Position numbers and translations under genes: made by a program
The notes under the pieces: generated by a model
Seen by the model: only the letters and a program-made list of their open reading frames with translations
Database searches by the model: none
What the model was told of the DNA's origin: nothing
Shown: positions 20,770 through 33,645 of the stretch, one piece after another
Layout: each line of letters opens with the position of its first letter
Numbering within the stretch: the first letter of the stretch is position 1
Source of the DNA: Campanula takesimana
Lineage: Eukaryota > Streptophyta > Magnoliopsida > Asterales > Campanulaceae
Reading direction: 5' to 3'
DNA length: 64,000 nucleotides
Assembly: GCA_026119855.1 (NCBI GenBank)
Contig: JAOWBW010001800.1
Location: forward strand, 124,001-188,000

Positions 20770-21087
20770 CTTAAAGTCCGTATAGAGGACTGGCTGGATC
20801 TGAGAACCCGTCTGCCGCTTTAAAGTCCGTATAGAGGACTGGTTGGATCCGAGAACCCGTCTGCCGCTTTAAAGTCCGTATAGAGGACTGGTTGGATCCG
20901 AGAACCCGTCTGCCGATTTAAAGTCTGTATAGAGGACTGGCTGGATCCGAGAACCCGTCTGCCGATTTAAAGTCCGTATAGAGGACTGGATGGATCCGAG
21001 AACCCGTCTGCCGCTTTAAAGTCCGTATAGAGGACTGACTGGATCCGAGAACCCGTTTGCCGCTTTAAAGTCCGTATAGAGGACTGG
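20770..21087. repeat. 49-bp minisatellite, six copies plus a partial seventh
   Basis: Units start at 20770, 20819, 20868, 20917, 20966, 21015 and 21064. Each contains TTTAAAGTCCGTATAGAGGA and CCGAGAACCCGTCTGCCG; GTCC and GGAC can pair around GTATAGA. Copies differ by one to three bases. Tandem repeats between coding region and 3' LTR are a known Ogre trait. Confidence 0.95.
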
Positions 21088-22878
21088 AAATGAATGTGAG
21101 TTTGTTGAGTAGACATTGCTGATGAGGTGGTATTTTAGTGGTTCACCGTGGAGCTGTGTGCTTGTACCTGTTATGCTGCTTTGCAGATATATGTGCTTGT
21201 GTGAGATGTGAAATAGAAATTGAGAGAGAAAATTGTGATTGTAGTGTGATGTGATTTGTAGAAAGCGTGAATGATGTTTATACCTTCACTTACCATGGCC
21301 GCTTGATTCGGGATGGATTTCTGATGCCGTGGCTTTGATGAAGGATGTCGATACTTTTGATGAAGATGAGTCGCTTGTACTTTGATGGAGTGTCGGTGAG
21401 ATGACATTCTGGATAATGGGTTGGTCGTGCCAAAAGGATGCCTACGTATCTCTTGAAGAGAATCAGACCAGCGTAGTTCAAGGGTAGTGGAGAACGCTGG
21501 GGAAGAAGCTAGGAGTAAAGCGAAATGAAGCACATACTTTTACGCAAGTAAAGAAAAATCTTTTTGTCGATTTTTTTTAGAAGGAAAAGAATATGCACAC
21601 ATGTGAGAAAAAGATTTTTTTTGTTTTTTAGTTCGTGGGTGAACCATTTTAACCATTGTGTGTTTGTGAAGCCAACCCAAGATCAAGTCATATTCGGTCG
21701 AAGTCTGGCTCTTCTTGCTTGATTTCTGTCGTTGTCTCCGTTGTGTCCAACGAAGATTGATGTCTAGCCCCAAGAGATTTGTCGATTATGGGGCTTTAAA
21801 AGACTTTTGATGCCGAGATAAGTGGTTGCTGATTGTAAATCCCCTAGAACGCCTTTGATGCCAAACTTTGAGTGACTCGTGAAGCCCCAAGATAAATCAG
21901 CTTTTGGCCCATTCAAATAAATCGCCTTTTGTTGTTAACGTGGGCAAGCCCCTAAGAGAAGATTATTGATACCAAGCTTCGAGAGATTGCTAAGTCCCAA
22001 CTGTCATGTACTCGTTGTATGCGAGCTTCAAGATAGTGGGTTGTGAATACCTGTCGATGTAAAGCCCCAAATTATCTTGGAATCGTCTCGGCACTATTTT
22101 GAGAGCGGATGATAGAGATCCCCATCTTACTCTTACTGGGGAGAGAAATGGCCTCGTTGTGGCCGGTACCCAAATGCAGTAATGTCTTGTGGTGTTGATA
22201 AGGTCTTGGCGTGATAAGGTCCCAAATGGGTATGTTTGCTTGAATCTTCTTGGTTGAACTAATGATGGATCTTCAGATGCAACTAGTGCTTTGGGCGCAA
22301 TCTTGTCTGACCCACACTTTTTCCTTTTGATCTTGGAGAAGGGGGTGCTGAATTGCAGAAACATTAGGATTGGCCGTAACGCTGTTTGTGGAGTTAACAT
22401 ATTGGCATTTCCCGCTATAACCCTATTTTGATAGAGTTTAGCATATTGAATCTTTTTCCTTTTCTCTAAGACTTCCTTCATAATCTCGTCGTAAGTCCTA
22501 ACAAGAATTACCAATTTAATTCATAACATCGGAGCCCTTCTTTCAAACCAGAAAACCTTTGATGTGAAGTACCAAGAGTCCCTTGAAGCTTGTTTGGTTC
22601 CATGAAGACTATTCCCCATATTGAATTGCTCGGGTATCATTCCCCAAAAAGATTGTCGAATTGCGAAGCCCCAATATTTCCCTTTGCTTGGATTATTGTA
22701 ATGCCGTAGCCCAAAATATTTATAGATTGCGAAGCCCCTTGAGACCTTTGGTGCCAAAATAATTGAGGATGCTTCCAATGTTGCACATGACTTTGCCAGG
22801 GCCACCGTTGGGGGAGGTGAAGTGAATTGCATTTTGCTGAGGGAGACTTTCAAACTTGAGTCTAGCCCCTAGAGTGCC
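21088..22878 (-). pseudogene. Decayed interior of the Ogre/Tat-type element
   Basis: Minus-strand ORFs of 110-174 codons occur (for example at 21990-22514 and 22521-22853), but I cannot match them to protease, RT or integrase motifs. The plus strand shows recurrent GAAGCCCC/AAGCCCCAA phrases (21770-22870), a low-order repeat. Interrupted at 22878 by the copia element. Confidence 0.45.
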
Positions 22879-24406
22879 TGTTGGGTTTTGAGGCAACATG
22901 CGCAGCGGAAGAAAGCGATAACAATCAACAAAACCCTAAGCCCCAAGATCCATTCATGATGATTAAATTAATAACAAGATGAATTTAGAATACTAACCAT
23001 GTTGAGCATTTAAGATTTTTCGGATCTTCAAATCTTCAAGTCTTCAAGCTTCAAGATTTGATCTTCTCGTTCTTTGAATCAGGATCATAGGAACACGAAC
23101 TTTTAGATGTTAAAGTAAACATCCTCTTTGTGTATCCACATGCGAACGAATATCTAGAACCATTCTAGATCTGGATTGCTAGACCCATTAGAAAACACGT
23201 TTTTCTAATCATCAAAGGCTATATGAATTTTGGTGTTCTTGAGCTTTTTTATTCTCAATCTAAACTCAAGAATATGTTTCTCAAACACATGGAGGCTACT
23301 AATAATGATACAATATCAGTTAGGTTAATACCTTATAAAGAGAGGTGTATTTAAACTCAAAAGTCCTAAACCTAGGAAATTTAGTCCATATCCCGTCAAA
23401 AACCAAATCAGGAAAAAACCAGACTTTCTGGAGGGGTGGTCTGCCCGGGGCACCAAAGAGGTCCGCCCGGACCAACATAGGTCTGCCCGGGTCCTTTGTA
23501 AGGTCCGGCCGGACCACCCTTCTAGAAACCTTATTTCTCAGATTTCCTTAATTCCGATTTTTACGCTCTTTTACGCAATTCCAATTTTAGCCTTTTCTTT
23601 TATTCATTCTTTTGTGTGTGACCCCATAGGATTATATTAAGTTGGCAACGAGTCTAACCAAGATCAAACCCATAAGTCATGAGCGTACTCTAGAAAGCCA
23701 TCATGACTACCTAATTAATATAACTTAAATGAAGTTCGTTGTCCTAATAGAACATATCACAATCCTTTTGTCACACGATATCATATTGAACATAAGTCAT
23801 GGTCCACGTCAACTTATATTGTTCAATGCTTTCTCGATCTTGAGTAGATTGATTATGAGCAAATGACATTGATCGCATTAATTCATTTGAGCGTGGCCAC
23901 GCATTTCATCAATCTCACTCTACGAGTGGCCAACAGATATCTCTCTTGAGAGAGGGACAAATTCCATCTTGACTTATCATTCTTCCCTACAAGAATCTGA
24001 TTATAATCGTAGCCTTTATAACCACCCGGTTAGGGGTAGCGTTTGAGTACGTCAAACATAATGTTCATCACGTGGAAGACCATGATAACCTCAGGTCTAA
24101 GGATATCAAATGATATATCTATATAAGATTTAATTATGACATCTGACCATGACATAAATCTCATAGGTGGGTCAAGTCCAGTATTTGTTCTCCAACAAGT
24201 ACCCATAAGTTTAATTTGTATCACATACACATGATCATCATATGATCATCGATTAAACTTATACTAGTCCTTCATAAGTACTAGGGATGGGGATTATTAT
24301 AATAAACATGCAAAAGATATAATAATCGGGTTGCTATCTCTATAACAATGAAGCTGTGATATAACACATAGGCCTTTCTCAAGGGCCTAGGGCATAATAT
24401 CCAACA
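22879..24406 (-). repeat. 3' LTR of the nested copia element
   Basis: 1528 bp. It carries a GC-rich cluster (23432-23519) with four GTCYGCCCGG-type units, against two in the other LTR (27092-27136). Confidence 0.88.
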
Positions 24407-26690
24407 ATCTCCCACTTGCACTAGGCCCAATCAATGTGTATCAAATACCATTGAGCTTAGCTTATGACCATCATAACAGCACGTGGAGGATCTTAGTTAG
24501 GAAGATTATCCTTGTTATCATCATAAGGTATTTTGCATATTCTGACATCTTCCATGTCAACGATTTCTCGTAGAGATGGAAATGTCCGAGTGTGTGTTTG
24601 GATCATAGATGAGCCTTTGGCGTGTGGAATAACCATTAATTCATAATAAAGGTCCATAGGATTAGTAGTACTAGAAACTATTTCTAGTTTTACTAATAAC
24701 ATCTATATTCAAACAACTCCTTTAGATACATCTCATGTAACTAAATACTCAATATTATTTGTAGAATAATATACCGTGTATTTTATTGGAACTTTTCCAA
24801 CTAATAGCACTTACTTTAAACATATATTTATACTGCGATTTAAATTACCCTTGTCGATGTGGAAGTATGCATCTATGTAACCATTTACTAGATCATCTCT
24901 CATGTCAACAATCATTAAGAATGCATCCTTAGTTATTCTCACGTACATAAAGACATTCTTGACCACTATCTAGTGACTTTCACTAGGATATGATTAGTCT
25001 GTTCTCATCATACTCCAAGTATACGTGTTATCCCGTTTAAGTACATACTATGATGTACATGATAGATCCAATTGCCAAAGCATATGGAATCCTAATCATG
25101 TATTCTTTCTCATTAGTATTTCAATAAGACTAAGTCTTGCCAAGAACATTATCATCAGACAACCTTGCAAGTTCTTCTCCAAGAGTCTTTCATACTGAAC
25201 AATTCAGTACTTTGTTTCTACAAGTACTTTGACACAAACCAATCAACTTCCTAGATTTATATCAATAGATATTAATTCCAAGGATATAAGCGGCTTCTTC
25301 CTAAGTCCTTCATTAAGAAAATCTTTCAAAATGAATTATATGTCAACCACATATACAAGACTAGGAATTAGATTATGCTCCCACTAATTTCTTAGCAAAC
25401 ACAAGTCTCATCTTTGATGAATTTCAAACAATTTGAACACTTCATCAAAATGATTGTTTCAACTCCAAGAAGCTTGATTCAATCCATCACATAGATTTCC
25501 GCAACTTACATACTTTATTAGAATTTTTCCATTTGTCAAATTTCATATTCCAAATATGAAGATATGACAATGAGAATTCTAATATCTTAAAGCATGACTA
25601 CGAGCGAGAAAGTTTTATTATAGTCGAAATATGAGTCAACCTTTTCACATATAGTCTTGCTTAATTAGTATGTTCCTTGCTACCCATGTAAGTTTTTTCC
25701 AAGAAAACTCAATTCCATCATTTGGTTTTTACACCTTAGGTTAGAATGATCAAGTTCCAAACTTGATTATACTACATGGATTGCCTTTTAGATTTTATGA
25801 CTCCAATCCATTAATCTAAATATGGAGCGGACTTCGCATTTTGATAGGTGGTAAATATGTCATTCTAAATGAACTTTACCTTAATACTTTCTATTACAAG
25901 AAATCCAGTATTTCTTGTAATAGATTGTATCCTATCATATATGCAAGTGACTTGTGTAACTTGAACGGTTTTTCACAACTCCTTGCGAAATTTTGTTCAA
26001 CATCCATCTAAGGTTCTATGTTATTTTCTTGGTCTCGAACCATTCGAGATATATTTTACTCCCACTGGTTCTTTTAGAGATAAACAATTTATCTAGAAAA
26101 GTACCATTGCCAACAAACAATTTGTTTCTTAGAAGTAAAATATTATCCTCAAGTTTCCTTAGGATATTCCATGAAAATACATTTATTAGATTTAAGTGTG
26201 AACTTGTTCCAAACAAGTCTTTTCACAAAAGTCTCACTTTCTTAAATCTTCATGAAAGACAAACCGGGTTTTGTTTCATTCCATATCACATATGGACTCT
26301 TTGAACCTATTTTGATGGAACTCAATTAGTCTAATTATAGCGGTTTCCAATGTATAACCCAAAATTAAAAAGTGGAAGATCAATTTGATTTTATCATCTA
26401 ATGAACCATATCCAATAAGGTTCCATACCTCCACGTAGATACATCATTATGAAATGGTGTTCTTTGTGGAGTTCATTGTGAAACAATTTCACAATCTTAA
26501 AGATGATTGTCAAATTCTTGGTTCAATTATTCATCACCTCGATCGAATCAGAATCTTTGAATAGTTTTACCAAGTAGTACCAAAATTATCTTTTAGCATT
26601 GCTACTTAATGGACCATATACATCAACATGTATTAGGTCTAATAATGCCTTAAGAATTTAATAATTTATGTTATAATCTTATTCATTATT
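24407..26690 (-). pseudogene. Eroded copia interior (probably the pol 3' part)
   Basis: No ORF over about 100 codons on the coding strand. Identified only by position between the LTRs and the PPT-like G-rich motif next to the 3' LTR. Specific domains could not be read by eye. Confidence 0.5.
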
Positions 26691-26694
26691 TTGT

Positions 26695-28026
26695 TCTTCA
26701 AGATTTGATCTTCTCGTTCTTCGCGTTCTTTGAATCAGGATCACCGGAACATGAACTTTTAGATGCTAAAGCAAACATCCTCTATGTATATCCACACGCG
26801 AACGAATATCTAGAACCATTCTAGATCTGGATTGCTAGACCCATTAGAAAACGCGTTTTTCTAATCTTCAAAGGCTATATGAATTTTAGTGTTCTTGAGC
26901 TTTTTGATTCTTAATCTAAACTCAAGAATATGTTTCTCAAACACATGAAAGCTACCAATAATGATACAATATCAGTTATGTTAATACCTTGTAAAGAGAG
27001 GTGTATTTAAACTCAAAAGACCTAAACCATTTAGGAAATTTAGGCCAAATCCCATCAAAAACCGAATCAGGAAAAAACCAGACTTTCTGGAGGGGTGGTC
27101 CGCCCGGGGAACCAAGAGGTCCGCCCGGACCACCCTTCTAGAAACCTTATTTTCTCAGATTTCCTTAATTCCTATTTTACGCTCTTTTACGCAATTCCAA
27201 TTCTAGCCTTTTCTTTTATTCGTTCTTTTGTGTGTGACCCTATAGGATTATATTAAGTTGGCAATGAGTCTAACCAAGGTCAAACCCATAAGTCATGAGC
27301 GGACTCTAGCAAGCCATCATGAATACCCAATTAATATAACTTAAACGAAGTTCGTTATACTCATAGAACATATCACAATCTTTTTGTCACACGATATCAT
27401 ATTGAACATAAGTCATGGTCCACGTCAACTTATATTGTTCAATGCTTTCTCCATCTTGAGTAGATTGACTATGAGCAAATGACATTGATCACATCAATTC
27501 ATTTGAGCGCGGCCACGCATTTCATAAATCTCACTCTACGAGTGGCCAAGCAGATATCTCTCTTGAGAAAGGGACAAATTCCATCTTGACTTATCATTCT
27601 TCCCTAAAAGAATCTGATTATTCCAATCGTAGCCTTTATAACCACCCGGTTAAGGGTAGCGTTTGAGTACGTCAAACATAATGTTCATCATATGGAAGAC
27701 CATGATAACCTCAGGTCTAAGGATATCAAATGATATAACTATATGAGAGTTAATTATGACATCTGACCATGACATAAATCTCATAGGTGGGTCAAGTCCA
27801 GTATTTGTTCTCGAACAAGTACCCATAAGTTTAATTTTATCACATATACATGATCATCATATGATCATTGATTAAACTTATACTAGTCCTTCATAAGTAC
27901 TAGGGAAGAGGATTATTATAATAAGCATGCAAAAGATATAATAATCGGGTTTGCTATCTCTATAACAATGAAGCTATGATGTAACACATAGGCCTTTCTC
28001 AAGGGCCTAGGGCATAATATCCAACA
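26695..28026 (-). repeat. Truncated 5' LTR of the nested copia element
   Basis: Matches 23045-24406 closely, including CGAACGAATATCTAGAACC and the GC-rich cluster; it lacks the LTR part equivalent to 22879-23040. Confidence 0.88.
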
Positions 28027-29627
28027 GTACCATCATCGATTGTAAGTAGAGCAAGAAAGGCCTTTCCTTTATTGGGGGAACAGGAACGAGCACACATGAC
28101 AAGAAGGCTTTTCAGCATTCCTTTTGAGAGACTTTGAGGATAGTCTAACACATCTTTCTTGAGCGTAGCCTCTAGGGCTCATTAACTATCAAATGAAGCA
28201 AAAGAAGTTCTCATTCTTGAGTCACATAGCCCCTAGGGCATCATCATTTGTCGAGCAAGAGACTCGTCCTCGTGTGGGGGAACAACCATAAAAGGACATG
28301 GCAAGAGCTACTCCATTTCTCGGGAAGCCTTTCGAAATACTGTAGGGGCACATGCTTAGAGAAGCTTGAAAACTGAGTCACACATTGTTGCCATTTGCTG
28401 CCCAAACCAATTGACTCACTGGGGACTATTTGTGCAACTTCGTACCCCTCAATGATGGGCTCGTTCTCTGATGAATCTTGGTTACCATGGGCCTTCTTTC
28501 TCATGAACCCAATAATGCACATCGCAAGAACAATCTCTCTTATGCCAATTAACCCAAGACAACCTTTGATTGTGCCGTATCTTGTCGAGCCTTTTGCAAT
28601 TCCGAAGTTGACTCGGTGGGGAATTGACTTGTTGAGGAGATTCAATATAGAACTTGTGTAGTTGTCTTCTTTAGAGTCTGGGGATCTCCATTTCTCTTTC
28701 CCTTCTCTCTCTCACTTTTTTTTTATGACGCAACCTGTTTTTTGCCTAGACCGCCCTTTCGGGTTTTCAATCTAGTGGGCATATCTTTTGCATCTTCATT
28801 TTTTTATTTTTTTTGACTCAATTGATGAGGAAGTGTGCATTGACTCTAGCTGAGGATGAGAGACATGTGATTTTGCGGTGGAGACCTTTTGTCACTAATG
28901 ATGAGTGATATTGACTCGACTAGGGAAGTAGCCCCTAGTATTGACATGTATTTTTATTTATTGAATGACTTATGAAGGCAAGTAAGTCATTAAGAGAGAA
29001 GAGAAGAAAAGCCCCAATTTGATTGCAAGAAACTGGGAGTATCGCTGAAAGATAAGAAGCCTCTAGACTTGACAAGGAACGTGAAATGATTTCAAATCTA
29101 GGAAAGTTGTTCAATCTTGAGGTGATTAATTCATTGGCAAATGACTCGTACAAAGATGTCTTGACAAGTTCGAGATGAAGGCCAATCACCATAACGCACT
29201 AGGGTTAAACATATCTTCTTTCTTGCATGAGACCGGACCCGAAGGTTGTCTACGTTCCTCCAGTGTAGAGGCTCAGTTCACCCTAGTTCTTGTGGATGCT
29301 CCATTCGCCGTGATGGTTGTCGATGTAGCTTCGTCCTTTGTTGCTGGAATAATGTTGATCTTGTGAACTTCTTTTAAATGAGGGTTTTTTTTTTTTTGTG
29401 CTCTAACTTTTGCCTAGGTTGTTTTGAAGAGTCAACCTAGAGAGTTTTTTTTTTTTTTTAAAAAAAAAACAATTTTCTTGATTCTTCTCCACCGCCTTGG
29501 CTTTGTCTTGGATGTTGTCGCCTTCGTCACGATGTTTAGCCTCTAGGCGTTCAAGTGATAGCCTTCATTCTAAAACTTGCTTAGACATCTTTTCATCATT
29601 TGGTCAAGAATTAGATTGAACAACTTG
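28027..29627 (-). pseudogene. Decayed Ogre/Tat-type interior
   Basis: No intact ORF. A 133-codon minus frame (28244-28645) has no recognised motif. T-rich tracts at 28713-28723, 29387-29397 and 29447-29459. Confidence 0.4.
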
Positions 29628-29637
29628 GAATAGTGTA

Positions 29638-31812
29638 GAGTAAACTCCTTTTCTGCCCCTCGTACTATGGCCCCAACATCAATTTGACACTCGTACTATT
29701 GAAACAACAAATGAGTAATATGCTTTTCTGCCCCTCGTACTATGGCCCCAACATCAATTTGACACTCGTACTGCTGAAACACTAAATGTATGATGCGTAC
29801 TATGGTTTTATTAACAAAATTAACCAATTTACTATTCAGTTGTTAACTTTTTCTAACACGCGTTATTTTTCTAACGAGCATTAATTTATTTTAACGGATG
29901 TTAATAGTTTATGTTAACAAAATTAACTTTTGTTATCTCCATCATCTTCCCAAACCCAACATCCACCCCACCCTTCGCAACCCAACACCGCCCCATCGCC
30001 ACCGCCACAAACCAGTCACCACTCCACCCAACCAACTCCACCATTGATGGATTAGAAGCATCTCCAACACCAATCGACCCCCTTCTTTGCAAATTAGGAT
30101 TTGAGCTCCCATTTACACCTTCCACGCCAAAAAAAACTGTACCAATCCCCTTCCTAGCCATGACCGCACCTACCCTAAACCTAGGCGCCGGCCAAGAGCA
30201 AGAAAACCTGGGAAAATTCCGGCCAAAAGGCCAAAAATCGAAGCAAAACCGAATCCCGTCACTTTCCCGGTCTGGTCCAGAAAAAATCAATTTCCCGATT
30301 CATTAACCGTTGGATCGCCTTCAAATTTCTGGAGAAGGTTCACGACACCTAGGCGCACATATTGACCGTTGGGATCTGAAAAATATTTACCGGAGAGGGA
30401 GATATGGTCGTCGGAAAAAGACTGACGAAAATAAATTTTTAACATTCGTTAAAATAATTTAATGCTCGTTAGAAAAAATAACGTGTGTTAGAAAAAGTTA
30501 ACAACTGAATAGTAAATTGGTTAATTTTGCTAATAAAACTATAGTACGCATCATACATTTGTTGTTGAGTAATCTGCTTTTCTGCCCCTCGTACTATGAC
30601 CCCAACATCAATTTGACACTCGTACTACTGAAACAACAAATGTATGATGCGTACTATAGTTTTATTAGCAAAATTAACCAATTTACTATTCAGTTGTTAA
30701 CTTTTTTTAACACAAGTTATTTTTTTAATGAGAATTAATTTATGTTAACAAAACTAACTTTTGTTATCTCCATCATCTTCACAAACCATCACAACCAGTC
30801 ACCACTCTACCGAACCAACTCCACCATTTTCAATTCGCCATTCACCCAACACAACAAATACAGCAACAACAAAACTGTACGAAGACCTAAAATCCAAATT
30901 TTAGGGTTTTCAGATTTGGGAAGAAACATAAAAAAATGGCAACTCCAACCCAGATAGACAGACAAACGATGGATAAATAAGGGACTTGGGGCGATTTTTG
31001 AGTTTTTTCGCCGGATTTTCGCCGTCGGCCATATCTCTGGCACCGCAGATTATTTTGCTAATCCAAACGGTCAATATGAGCGCCTGAGTGATGCGAACAT
31101 ACCCCAGAAATTTGACGACAATCTAACGGTTAATGAAGCGGGAATTTGATTTTTAATATAGCGAATTTTTGGAGATTTTCGCCGCCAGCCATTTCTCCCT
31201 CTCCGGCAATTATTTGGAAGATCCCAACGGTCATCATGTGAGCCTAGGGGATGCGACCAAAGCCCAGAAGTTTCACGACAATCCAAAGGTTAACGAAGTC
31301 GGAATTCGATTTTTACATATGGGATTTGGTTTTGATTTTTTGCTGAATTTGGTTCGAATTCTGGCCATTTGGCCGGAATTTTTGGCTTATTCCTGTCCTG
31401 CTGTTGTCGCCTAGGACTCTAGAGGGGTTTACTATAGTGAAGGCAGGCATTGGAACCAGTTTGGGTGAGTTTCATGTCCTGGCGGCGGCTGCTGTACAGG
31501 GGATCCCGTCTTGTGGCGGTGGTGATGGGGGTGGTGGTGGCGGTGGTGATGGGGGCGGTGGTGGCGGTGTTGGGCTGGGAAAGGGTGGGGTGGATGTTGG
31601 GTTTGGGAAGATGATGGAGATAACAAAAGTTATTTATAAATTAATACTCGTTAAAAAAATGACCTGTGTTAAAAAAAGTTAACGACTGAATAGTAAATTG
31701 GTTAATTTTGCTAATAAAACTATAGTACGCATCATACATTTGTTGTTTCAATAGCACGAGTGTCAAATTGATGTTGGGGCCATAGTACGAGGGGCAGAAA
31801 AGTAGTTTACTC
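29638..31812. mobile_element. Mutator-like palindromic element cluster (2.18 kb)
   Basis: Termini GAGTAAACTCCTTTTCTGCC and the inverse ending GTAGTTTACTC, flanked by a perfect 10-bp duplication GAATAGTGTA (29628-29637, 31813-31822), the size expected for Mutator-like elements. Subterminal arms continue for 250 bp. The terminal motif recurs at 29711 and 30566, so two related units (29711-30565, 30566-31812) appear joined head to tail, plus a 73-bp terminal duplication. No transposase; the only ORFs are low-complexity Pro/His or Gly frames. Confidence 0.85.
31520..31590. repeat. GGT/GGC-rich simple repeat
   Basis: Degenerate GGTGGTGGC triplets inside the Mutator-like cluster; they generate a spurious poly-Gly frame. 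Confidence 0.9.
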
Positions 31813-32019
31813 GAATAGTGTATGGGGACAAGAACGATTTTTATTTGATAATTGACTCAAAATTTAACATGGGACGAGAGAAAACTATAATGCACACATA
31901 AGAGGACTTTTGACTTTTTTTTTTCCTATTACTAGGTAGAGAAAAAGAAACGGAGATTGTTGTCGTCGTCTTTGTCGTTGTAGTCTCCTCGTGGCATGAT
32001 CCCTTGTTGAAGCCCCCTT

Positions 32020-32672
32020 TCAAATCTGAGTCTCTTCCTTGATGAGTTGCTCTTCACCCACGGTAAATTCACCATTGTCAATCAAATCTTGGATGATGTT
32101 TCGGAGAACGAAGCATCCCTCGGTAGTGTGGCCACTATGCTTGTGGTAGTTGCACCATTCACCAAATGCATGATTCTTTGGTATCATCTTCGGCTTGTAC
32201 CCTTCCAAAGGTTTGACCTTTCCACTTTCTACCAAAACTTCAAGTGCTTCAGCTCGGGTCATTCTTAGGAGAGGAGTAAAAACTCGCTTGTCGGCAGCAC
32301 CTTTGTGGCTTTTGTGGGGAGAGACATTTGAGCATGCTTTACTGCTGACCTTTGCTTTGTTTTCGATGAACTCTTGCAGATGGGCCTTAAGTTCGGAAAC
32401 TTCTTCCCCGTGAATTATTTTCTCAAGAGCAAACGGGCTTGCCACCAATCATCCTTACAGCGGGCATCCTTGACAAGTCCATCCATTTGTTCCCCCATGA
32501 CTCTTATTATGTTGAAAAGCCTTTCGTTGGACACGGAAATATTCTCACCATTGTTGTTGCCATTTGAAGCCAATGGACCTATTGGAAGAACACGGTTGAT
32601 CTTAGGTTGGCCCCACAAATAACTTTTGAGTAAAATAATTTCACCCACAAACAAGATAAAAGACTCAACCAC
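32020..32672 (-). pseudogene. Ogre/Tat-type gag relict with zinc-knuckle-like CHC motif
   Basis: The minus strand encodes a Tat-lineage gag C-terminal part. A block ending SPFALEKIIHGEEVSELK is followed by FTPLLRMTRAEALEVLVESG and then a Cys-X2-His-X4-His-X4-Cys segment (CNYHKHSGHTTEGC) and a IQDLIDNGEF block. These are characteristic of Ogre/Tat gag. A frameshift near 32440 separates it from the upstream part (32441-32672). It is the clearest coding remnant of the host element and confirms its minus orientation. Confidence 0.75.
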
Positions 32673-33211
32673 ATAAAGAAAAAAACTATTTTTTTTTATT
32701 TATTTACAAAAGTCGGAAGGACGGAGTCCTTTTTGGGGTTTCTAGAAAAAATAATGGAATCGTCAAACTAGTATATATACCTTCTCGCGGTCCCATATAC
32801 TCATCGGATTCCACCACTCTTGTGATACCTACATGTGATGGGATTAAACTAAATTAATGTCATAAAGCATACATGCGGGGACGGAGTTTTATTTCGTCCA
32901 TAATAACCGCTTGGGGACGGAGTTTTATTTTGTCCATAATAACCACTTGTTTCTTTTGTCGGCCCCCCCCACTGACTTGGCCCGGGCGAGATTCCGGGGA
33001 TCTTTTAACGAGAATGCGGCATGTATGATTTGATGACATTAGTTTAGGGAAATCTCGACACATGAAAACTGACTTGGTCACGGAGTGTTAGACCCTAACT
33101 AGAATTGTGTTGGCTTGTGCTCGGCTAAAAAGAGGCTTAAAGGTCACCCCCGACATGTAGTCATGAACTACGCCACGGGCTGAGGTTTACCACTTCGAAA
33201 GAGTCAAGGTC
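32673..33211 (-). pseudogene. Decayed Ogre/Tat-type interior upstream of gag
   Basis: A short tandem duplication, CGGAGTTTTATTT(C/T)GTCCATAATAACC, lies at about 32882 and 32917. No intact ORF. Confidence 0.45.
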
Positions 33212-33552
33212 GGGTGTGTCGCACCCCGACCCCTAGGGCCGGGAACTCGCGAGCTGGACGTCGACTTACAACCACAAACTCTAAACTACTGAAGATAAAA
33301 ATTCCATTTTATACCCAAAAGATTTTAACACAAGGTTTGGAAAATCCAAGTTTAACAACATCATAAAACAACTAGTGTAAGCTCCACAAGCTCACACCCA
33401 AAATACAAAATATTACAAATCTTAATGACGTCATTGTTGGTACAACTATCCCCAAGAAGGTTACACATTTATATAATGCAAACCGATCAATAAAAACCTG
33501 CCCAAATATCTCAAACCTCTCGACGTCCTCCTCGATCCGCAAAACCTAATCA

Positions 33553-33645
33553 TTTCCTCCTGGGGGGGTTAAGGAAAACAACATTGAAAGGAAACGGGGT
33601 GAGATAAAATCTCAGTAAGATACTAATGCAACTACATGACATGCT
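33553..33645. other. Conserved double-hairpin module, solo LTR copy
   Basis: TTTCC...(7 G)...GGAAA stem, then GGTGAGATAAAATCTCAGTA hairpin and CTACATGACAT. Present in all five Tekay-like LTR copies of this window. Confidence 0.75.

Larger units (their letters stand above)
22879..28026 (-). mobile_element. Internally deleted Ty1/copia element nested in the Ogre/Tat-type element
   Basis: On the minus strand the element begins TGTTGGATATTATGCCC (right end, 28026) and ends CTCAAAACCCAACA (22879). The 3' LTR is complete (22879-24406, 1528 bp). The 5' LTR (about 26695-28026) lacks its last 160 bp or so, together with the PBS and gag, so a deletion joins mid-LTR to mid-interior. The PPT AGTGCAAGTGGGAGAT precedes the 3' LTR (24407-24422). 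TSD is GTGCC/GTACC, one mismatch. The interior (24407-26690) is AT-rich, with no intact ORF. Confidence 0.87.

Noticed and set aside
20770..21087. Regular repeats resembling a CRISPR array
   Set aside because: Units are contiguous with no unique spacers, and the context is a plant retroelement; it is a minisatellite.
28244..28645. 133-codon minus ORF, considered as an RT fragment of the Ogre/Tat-type element
   Set aside because: I could not find RT motifs in it and there is a competing plus-strand ORF; left as decayed interior.
29911..30306. 131-codon plus ORF and overlapping 129-codon minus ORF
   Set aside because: Both lie in the Mutator-like cluster; the composition is low-complexity Pro/Thr or Gly, and the frames are mutually antisense with no family resemblance.
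31404..31682. Gly-rich 92-codon ORF
   Set aside because: Produced by the GGT/GGC simple repeat.
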